Of a stretch of 28,250 nucleotides of DNA, positions 21,783-28,250 are shown in pieces. The stretch is from CAWIUB01 sp963839175 (GTDB taxonomy: Bacteria; Actinomycetota; Actinomycetes; Mycobacteriales; Jatrophihabitantaceae). The position numbers were made by a program, and so were the translations under genes. Position 1 is the stretch's first letter; the number at the start of each line of letters is the position of its first letter. Under the pieces are notes generated by a model that had not been told where the DNA came from, did not search any database, and saw only the letters and a list, made by a program, of their open reading frames with translations. The stretch covers positions 1-28,250 of the forward strand of contig CAWIUB010000032.1 in assembly GCA_963839175.1 (NCBI GenBank), read 5' to 3'.

Positions 21783-22319
21783 ATGTCCCACCTATTCGCA
21801 GCCACCGAATTCCCGCCCGCCGTAGTGATTCCGCCGGTAGCCCGGGGCGGTGTTCCTGTGCGTCCGGTCGCGCAGCAGGGCGCGACAATCCTGGCGTTCC
21901 GCCCGCGACCCGAGCGATTGGCGATACCGCGCGCGGTCCGGCCTGTGTCGTCGCGGTTATCCGAGGAGACAGCGGTACGGCCCGATCTGCGTGCCATCGC
22001 GGGCGCTCTGGATGCGGCTCCTGACGCGGCTACACCAGCGCCATTGCGGTTGACCCGGCGGGGGGTCGGCGCCCTCGCCGGACTCACCGCGCTGCTGGCG
22101 GGCGCGCTGCTGTGGATCGCCCACCTCTCGGCACCGGCCGTGAGCGCGGTTGACGGGCGTCCGGACTCGATCACGGTGCGCAGCGGGGACACCCTCTGGT
22201 CGATCGCGGCGACCGTCGCACCCGAGCGCGATCCCCGACAGGTCGTTGCTGACCTCGAGCGGATCAACCAGCTCAGGTCGCCGGTGCTTGTCCCCGGTCA
22301 GCTACTGCGGACCGGTTGA
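21783..22319 (+). CDS. LysM-domain membrane protein, SOS-linked (ChiZ/YneA-like)
   Basis: The product has 178 residues and a GAGG about 10 bases before its ATG. It has a cytoplasmic N-terminal part of about 95 residues rich in Pro, Arg and Ala, and one membrane helix (GALAGLTALLAGALLWIAHL). A C-terminal LysM domain follows (SITVRSGDTLWSIAATVAPERDPRQVVADLERIN... LVPGQLL), facing the cell wall. Position and orientation match Mycobacterium Rv2719c (ChiZ), which is divergent from lexA, damage-induced and slows cell division. The SOS box at 21706 supports that role. Whether it has a wall-hydrolase activity of its own is not visible. nrdR follows on the same strand. Confidence 0.85.
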   Translation: MSHLFAATEFPPAVVIPPVARGGVPVRPVAQQGATILAFRPRPERLAIPRAVRPVSSRLSEETAVRPDLRAIAGALDAAPDAATPAPLRLTRRGVGALAGLTALLAGALLWIAHLSAPAVSAVDGRPDSITVRSGDTLWSIAATVAPERDPRQVVADLERINQLRSPVLVPGQLLRTG

Positions 22320-22359
22320 CTGATGGGTCGTGAGCGCGGCGACACGCCCGAAACATGTC

Positions 22360-22388
22360 TTGCGCAAAGACGGACGTCGTTCTACTGT
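22360..22388 (+). promoter_or_regulatory. Candidate promoter of nrdR-nrdJ
   Basis: TTGCGC and TACTGT are separated by 17 bases, a plausible -35/-10 pair. Found by eye only. Confidence 0.35.
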
Positions 22389-22391
22389 CAA

Positions 22392-22407
22392 CCCCTACAT
22401 CTAGTAG
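22392..22407. promoter_or_regulatory. Candidate NrdR box upstream of nrdR
   Basis: CTACATCTAG at 22395-22404 matches the core CWATATMTWG of NrdR operators at nine of ten positions. It lies just after the candidate promoter. A weaker copy (ACATGTCTTG) is at 22353-22362, 42 bp upstream. NrdR boxes usually come in pairs spaced by whole helical turns, so autoregulation is plausible. Confidence 0.4.
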
Positions 22408-22549
22408 TTACACTGGTGTAAGTTCGCCACAGATTGGGTTTAGCGGTCCACAGAGCGGAAGAGATACCCACAGGACCGTCCCGAGCCGGCGAACCGTGAC
22501 GGGCACCTCGACCAGAGGCACCGCGACACTCGCGAAGGAGGCGAATCCG

Positions 22550-23035
22550 ATGCGCTGCCCGTATTGCCGTCATCCCGACTCGCGCGTTGTCGACTCCCGC
22601 GAGCAAGACGAAGGCCAGGTAATCCGCCGCCGTCGCAGCTGCCCGCAGTGCGGGCGGCGGTTCACCACGGTCGAGGAGGCCACCCTCGCGGTCATCAAGC
22701 GCAGCGGGGTGACCGAACCGTTCAGCCGGGGCAAGGTGGTCAACGGGGTACGCCGGGCCTGTCAAGGACGGCCGGTCGACGAGGATGCGCTCGCGCAGCT
22801 CGCGCAGGCCGTCGAAGACAGCGTGCGTGCCGCCGGCGTCGCCGAGGTGCCGAGCGACGAGGTGGGACTCGCCATCCTCGGCCCGCTCCGCGAACTCGAC
22901 GAGGTCGCCTATCTGCGGTTCGCGAGCGTCTACCAGAGCTTCAGCTCGACCGACGACTTCGAGAAGGCGATCACCGAGTTGCGTAACGACCACCGAAAGA
23001 ACCAGCCATCCAGGGAGAGGGAGAACACACGATGA
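22550..23035 (+). CDS. nrdR: Transcriptional repressor NrdR
   Basis: NrdR senses adenine nucleotides and represses ribonucleotide reductase genes. The 161-residue product begins at the ATG at 22550 with GAAGGAGG upstream; the longer reading from 22355 lacks such a site. The zinc ribbon uses Cys3, Cys6, Cys31 and Cys34 (RCPYCRHPDSRVVDSR and SCPQCGRRFTT). The ATP cone follows (VIKRSGVTEPFSRGKVVNGVRRACQGRPV). It overlaps nrdJ by the ATGA motif, so regulator and target are co-translated. Confidence 0.96.
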   Translation: MRCPYCRHPDSRVVDSREQDEGQVIRRRRSCPQCGRRFTTVEEATLAVIKRSGVTEPFSRGKVVNGVRRACQGRPVDEDALAQLAQAVEDSVRAAGVAEVPSDEVGLAILGPLRELDEVAYLRFASVYQSFSSTDDFEKAITELRNDHRKNQPSRERENTR

Positions 23036-26000
23036 CCGAGGCCGTCGAGACGGGTGCCCACGAACCGCAGCAGCGGGTGCCCGAGCCACACTTTCCGGCG
23101 GACGGGTTGCAGGTGCGCCGCCTCTTTACGACCCCGGATGTGCATCCCTACGACGAGGTGACCTGGGAGCGCCGCGACGTCGTCATGACGAACTGGCGTG
23201 ACGGCTCGATCAACTTCGAGCAGCGCGGCGTGGAGTTCCCGGGCTTCTGGTCGGTGAACGCGGCCAACATCGTCACCACGAAGTACTTCCGCGGGGCGGT
23301 GGGCAGCGACACCAGGGAATGGTCGCTGCGTCAGCTCATCGACCGGGTCGTCCACCAATACCGGGCGGCCGGGGAGCTGAACGGCTACTTCGCATCAGCC
23401 GCGGACGCCGAGCTGTTCGAGCGGGAGCTGACCTGGATGCTGCTGCACCAGGTGTTCAGCTTCAACTCGCCGGTGTGGTTCAACGTCGGAACCAGCTCCC
23501 CGCAGCAAGTCTCGGCGTGCCAGCCGTACGACTCTTTGGTCAGCACGTCGGCCGGACTCGTCCCGATCGGGCAACTCGTCGAGCACGACGCCGTCGGCAC
23601 CAAGGTTTTCGACGCACACGGCGTCACGACAGTGCGCGCGACGAAGCGCAACGGCATCAAGCCGGTCCTGCGCATCACCACGAAGGCGGGTCATACGCTC
23701 GACGTCACGGCGGACCACCTCGTGTGGAGAAGTTCCGGTGCGGGCACCGGATCGTTCTTGCCCGCGGGACAGCTGGCCATCGGCGACCAGCTCGAATGGC
23801 ATCGCCGCCCGGCATTCGGCGAGGCCGAGATCGATGCGCGCGAGGTGGCCGAGGCGGCGCTGGCCGGCTGGTTGCAGGCTGACGGTTTCGTCCGCCAGTA
23901 CACCGGCACGAATAAGTCGCTCACGATCGAGGCGATGACGGTCAATGACGCCGAGTTGGCTTGGGTGACGTCCGCCCTGGACGTCGTGCTACCCGATGTG
24001 CACCGCCACGAGCGGCGGGTGGCGACGCAACGCGCTGACCTGGACTGCCGGCGCACACGCTTGTACGGCCAGTTGCTGGAGCCGTTTGTCGACAAGTGGA
24101 GTCTGCGTCTGCGCGGAGTGGCGCAGACCGTGCCGGCACAGCTGTACGCCGCACCACTGCCGGTGGTTGCCGCCTACCTGCGCAGCCTGTTCCAGGCCGA
24201 GGGCTACGTGTCGCGACGGGATCGATCGACGCTCGTCGGGCTCGACATGATCGGTGAGGAGCTGGTGCGCGGCGTGCAAGCCTTGCTGAGCCGCTTCGGC
24301 GTCTTCGCCCGGGTAGGGCGCAAGCCCGAGAAGCGTGCCAACCGGCACGATCTGTGGGGGGTTCGCATCCAGAGCGCGGGCGACCGACGGATCTTCGCCG
24401 ACGAGATCGGCTTCGTCGACGAGATCAAGACCGCGAAGCTCGAGCGGTCGTTCGATCTGCCCGGTCTGGCAGCCCGGCCGGTGAAGCGCCTGGAGATCGC
24501 AGACATCGAGTCGCGGGGCGAGATGGACGTCTACGACATCCAGACCGAGAGCGGGGAGTATCTGTCCGCGGGCGGCCTGCGTGTGCACAACTGCTTCATC
24601 CTGAGCGTCGACGACACTATGGATTCGATACTTAATTGGTATCGCGAGGAAGGTCTGATCTTCAAGGGTGGCTCGGGTGCCGGGCTGAACCTGTCGCGGA
24701 TTCGCTCGTCTAAGGAGCTGCTCTCCTCCGGCGGCACGGCGTCCGGCCCGGTCAGCTTCATGCGCGGCGCCGACGCGTCGGCCGGCACGATCAAGTCCGG
24801 CGGTGCCACCCGGCGGGCCGCGAAGATGGTCGTTCTCGACATCGACCACCCCGATATCGAGGAGTTCATAGAGACCAAGGCGCGTGAAGAGGACAAGATC
24901 CGGGTCCTGCGCGACGCCGGTTTCGACATGGACCTCGGGGGGCACGACATCACCTCGGTCCAGTACCAGAACGCCAACAACTCGGTGCGGGTGACCGACG
25001 AGTTCATGCGGGCGGTCGAGGAGGGCGGACAGTTCGGGCTGCGGGCCCGCAAGACGCACGAGGTCATCGACACCGTCGATGCCAAGGCGCTGTTCCGCAA
25101 CGTCGCCCAGGCGGCATGGGAGTGCGCCGACCCCGGTATCCAGTACGACGACACGATTAACGACTGGCACACGAATCCGGAAACCGGACGAATCACCGCA
25201 TCTAACCCATGCTCGGAGTACCTGAGCCTCGACAACACGTCATGCAACCTGGCGTCGCTCAACCTGCTGAAATTCCTGCGGGACGACGACACCTTCGACG
25301 TGCAGAAGTTCGTGGGAGCGGTCGAGCTGATCATTACCGCAATGGACATCTCGATCTGCTTCGCCGATTTCCCGACCCAGGCGATCGGGGTGAACACCCG
25401 GGCCTACCGTCAGCTGGGCATCGGCTACGCGAACTTGGGCGCACTGCTGATGACGTCGGGTCACGCCTACGACTCCGACGGCGGTCGGGCTCTCGCCGGG
25501 GCGATCACGTCGCTGATGACGGCCACCTCCTACCGTCGCTCGGCGGAGCTGGCTGGGATCGTCGGCCCGTACGAGGGGTATGCCCGCAACGCCACCGCGC
25601 ACGCACGGATCATGCGCAAGCACGCCGCGGCCAACGACGCTGCCCGGCGGATGGACGACATGGATCGCGACATCTTCGCCGCTGCCACGGACGAGTGGGC
25701 GAAGGTCAACCAGCTCGGTGGGCGCAACGGCTGGCGCAACGCGCAGGCTTCCGTGCTCGCGCCAACGGGATGCCTCGTCGGCGACACCCTGGTGACGACT
25801 GACCGCGGCCTGCTGCGGCTCCGGGAACTCGGTGACGTGTACGGCGACACGTGGCAGGACCTCGACATCCAGGTCTCCACCGACGAGGGCGCACGTTCCG
25901 CGACGAAGTTCTTCATCAACGGCGAGGAGCCCACGCGCCGCATCGTGACCAAGGGCGGATACCGCATCCAGGGCACGCTGGCGCACCGCATCAAGGTCGT

Positions 26001-28250
26001 CGACCCGACTTCGGGCCAGTGGACCTGGAAGCGGCTCACCGACATCGCCCGTGGAGACCTGGTGCCCATGCAGCTCGGTGGGACAGTCGGCGACGCTCGG
26101 CGGGTCGCCCTCCCGGTGCTCGATCAGGCCTACTACACGGGCGACCGCGACATCCAGGTGCCAGACAGCGTCGACGCCGTGCTGAGTGAGCTGGTCGGGT
26201 ACTTCATGGGCGATGGAAGCCTGCACGCCAAGGGGATCCGGCTGTGCGTAGCTGACACGGACCCGGACGTGGTTGACCGGATACGCGTGTTGAGCAAGGA
26301 ACTGTTCGCGGTCGAGCCCGTCGTGACTCAGCAGCAGGGCTATCAGGAGGTGACGCTGCAATCCGTGCGGCTGGCCCGCTGGTGGGCGGCGGCCGGATTC
26401 GCCAAGCTGCTGCCCGGCATGGACGACTCGGGCAAGGGCTGGACTCCGCGCGTGCCCACCGCGATCCGGGAGACCAACGACCCCACCGTCTACGCCGCGT
26501 TCCTGCGCGGCCTGTTCGAGGCGGATGGCTCGGTCGGCGCCGGCGTGCCGAGCGTGTCGACCGCGTCCCGACCCTCGCCGACGATGTTCGGGCACTGCTG
26601 CTTGCTGTGGGCCTACCGTCGACGACGAGGGAGACGGTCAGCGGCTGGGGCGGCGCGCAGTTCCACGTGCGCATCCGCAACGTGCGGCACGCGCAGACCT
26701 TCGCCGATCGCATCGACTTCATCGGAGGCCGGAAAGCGCGGATTGCTCGACGCGGTGCACTCGACGCAGTCAGGGAATCGCGACCGGATCGCGCTACCCG
26801 ACCAGGTGTTGCTCGAGCTGGCTCCGATCGGCCACGAACTGCGCGGACTTGTTCAGCAGGCCGTGGCCCGCGGAAGAGGTGTCAGCCGCGATCTCGCCAC
26901 GCGCCGCTCGCCCTACCGGCGACCCCAACTCGAGAACGCGCTCGGCTACATCTACGAGCCCGTCGCCGAGAACGCCGACGGCGGAGTGCAGCCCACCTAC
27001 GACCTGTCCGTACCGTCGAACGTCACCTACGTCGCGGCCGGCTTCGTCAGCCACAACACGATCGGGCTGATGATTATTGCGACACGACGGCGTTGAGCCC
27101 GATCTGGCGCTGGTGAAGTTCGAAGCTGGTCGGCGGCGGGTCGATGCAGATCGTCAACCAGACGGTGCCCGCGCGCTGCGGCTCTGGGCGACCAGGACGA
27201 GCAGGTCGAGGCGATCGTCGAGTACATCGCCGATCACGGCCACGTCATCGACTCGCCAGGGCTGCGGCAGGAGCACTACGAGGTCTTCGACTGCGCCATG
27301 GGGCAGCGGGCGATCAAGCCGATGGGCCACGTGCGGATGATGGCCGCGGTGCAGCCGTTCCTGTCCGGGGCGAATTCCAAGACGGTGAACCTGCGAGACG
27401 GGCACCGTCGAGGATATCGAGGACGTCTACCTGCAGGCTGGAAGCTCGGCCTCAAGGCGCTGGCCGTGTACCGCGACAACTGCAAGGTAGGTCGCCACTC
27501 TCGGCCGGCAGGGGTGACAACAACGGCGCCGAGCCTGCGAAGGCCGTCGAGAAGGTGATCGAGTACCGGGCGACCCAAAGCGGCTGCCAAGTCGCGACTT
27601 CGCTGACGACATCGTTCACAGTGGGCGGTGCCGGGGCTACATGACCGCCGGCTCCTACCCGGACGACGGGCTCGGCGAGGTGTTCCTCAAGTTGGGCAAC
27701 AGGGCTCGACGCTTGCCGGGGTGATGGATGCCTTCTCGATCGCCATCTCGATCGCGCTCCAGCACGGTGTGCCGTTGGAGACCTACGTCAGCAAGTTCAC
27801 CAACATGCGCTTCGACCCGGCCGGGCTCACCGACGACCCGGACATCCGGATGGCCCAGTCCGTCCTGGACTACATCTTCCGCCGGCTGGCCCTGGACTAC
27901 CTGCCGTTCGAGACGCGCTCGGCGTTGGGCATCCACACCGCGGCCGAGCGGACGCGGCAGCTCGAGACCGGCTCCTACCAGCCGGTCGACGACGATGAGG
28001 ACGACGTCGACGTCATCTCGTTGGCGCAGTCCGCCCCGGTGAACCTGGCACGGCCAGCCCCGGTCGCCGACGAGGTGGTGGCCCACACTGGGCACGAGGC
28101 GCCGCCACGGGTGCACAGCACGGCGGAGCTCGCCGAGACGTTGATAGGCACGTCGGCCGACGCTCCACTATGTATGAACTGCGGTACCAAGATGCGTCAG
28201 GCCGGCAGTTGCTTCGTCTGCGAAGGGTGCGGCAGCACGAGCGGCTGCAG
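23032..28250 (+). CDS. nrdJ: Vitamin B12-dependent ribonucleotide reductase (class II), two inteins, frameshifted, right edge partial
   Basis: NrdJ reduces ribonucleotides to deoxyribonucleotides with adenosylcobalamin. The N-terminal extein (23032-23517) runs to NVGTSSPQQVSA. Extein 2 (24592-25770) starts CFILSVDDTMDSIL and carries the NPCSEYLSLDNTSCNLASLNL block with the thiyl Cys and neighbouring Asn and Glu. Extein 3 starts at 27058 with TIGLM. The first frame stops at 27094-27096. From about 27060 to 27715 the conserved NrdJ segments GVEPDLALVKF, MQIVNQTVP, MGQRAIKPMGHVRMMAAVQPF, WKLGLKALAVYRDNCKVG and MTAGSYPDDGLGEVFLKLG occur in different frames. From 27721 the original frame resumes to the end, with the C-terminal zinc-ribbon Cys pairs CMNC, CFVC and CGSTSGC. 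The product is complete except for the last codon or two. It is either a decayed gene or a stretch of poor sequence. Confidence 0.9.
23518..24591 (+). other. Intein 1 in NrdJ (358 aa, LAGLIDADG)
   Basis: The intein begins with Cys in CQPYDSLVSTSAGLVPIG and ends VHN before extein Cys. Block B is GHTLDVTADHLVW with the T-x-x-H. Two LAGLIDADG-like motifs (LAGWLQADG near 23857 and YLRSLFQAEG near 24172, with Glu in place of the Asp in the second) mark a homing endonuclease. All splicing residues (Cys1, block-B His, terminal His-Asn, Cys+1) are present. The frame is intact throughout. Its +1 Cys is the extein residue equivalent to a redox-active Cys of the reductase, so the site cannot be altered without harming the enzyme. 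Confidence 0.93.
25771..27057 (+). other. Intein 2 in NrdJ (429 aa, LAGLIDADG)
   Basis: The intein begins CLVGDTLVTTDRGLLRLREL and ends AAGFVSHN before Thr of TIGLM. Block B is GYRIQGTLAHRIKV with T-x-x-H. LAGLIDADG motifs are LVGYFMGDGS near 26190 and FLRGLFEADGS near 26500. Between about 26565 and 26735 the reading frame is one base off: the other frame reads LADDVRALLLAVGLPSTTRETVSGW and VRIRNVRHAQTFADRIDFIGG, as expected for the endonuclease domain. Two compensating indels keep the ORF open. Splicing blocks at both ends are unaffected. Confidence 0.9.

Noticed and set aside
22320..22549. Cobalamin riboswitch before the B12-dependent reductase operon
   Set aside because: I looked for a B12-box-like sequence and did not find one. 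The visible features are the promoter and NrdR-like box.

Overview
The window is high-GC DNA from an actinobacterium (Actinomycetota). The order miaA-dapF-hflX, then lexA with a divergent LysM gene, then nrdR-nrdJ, matches the conserved actinobacterial block known from Mycobacterium. A futalosine-pathway gene (mqnC) beside a MenG/UbiE methyltransferase points to menaquinone made by the futalosine route. I would not name a genus.

Layout. 1-1623 (minus): truncated, frameshifted secreted repeat protein. 1845-2594: aquaporin. 2591-4691: complete insertion sequence with 22-bp inverted repeats and a TTAG target duplication, sitting exactly where the aquaporin stop codon and the convergent carboxypeptidase stop codon overlapped. 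4688-6091 (minus): PBP4-type D-Ala-D-Ala carboxypeptidase, divergent from inorganic pyrophosphatase (6119-6622). 6639-9067 (minus): a compact set made of an 87-residue Asp/Gly/Ala-repeat peptide, a JmjC-like cupin oxygenase and a sucrase/ferredoxin-like protein, with menG upstream on the same strand. 9917-10060: remnant of a Uma2-family gene. 10038-12871 (minus): GNAT acetyltransferase, mqnC and a DMT-type transporter, tightly packed.

13166-17073 is a nested mobile element. An IS110-family transposase gene is split by a complete group II intron (13402-15967). The intron has GTGCG and AC ends, domains V and VI with a bulged A, an EBS1 candidate that pairs with the 5' exon, and a 593-residue reverse transcriptase/maturase. 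The IS110 gene also carries small frameshifts.

17200-20721 carries miaA, dapF, hflX and a TatA-like protein. lexA (minus) and a LysM membrane protein (plus) diverge from a region with two near-perfect SOS boxes. nrdR and nrdJ follow with a 4-bp overlap. NrdJ (B12-dependent ribonucleotide reductase) is interrupted by two LAGLIDADG inteins. Its C-terminal part between about 27060 and 27715 is broken by many 1-2 nt indels, although conserved NrdJ segments persist in all three frames. With the frameshifts in the first gene and in the IS110 gene, this raises a real question of sequence accuracy versus gene decay.

The least explained locus is the Asp/Gly-repeat peptide with its adjacent oxygenase and Fe-S-type protein. 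I recognise no named system there. The best-supported structural discoveries are the IS inserted into a shared stop-codon site and the intron-in-IS110 nesting.
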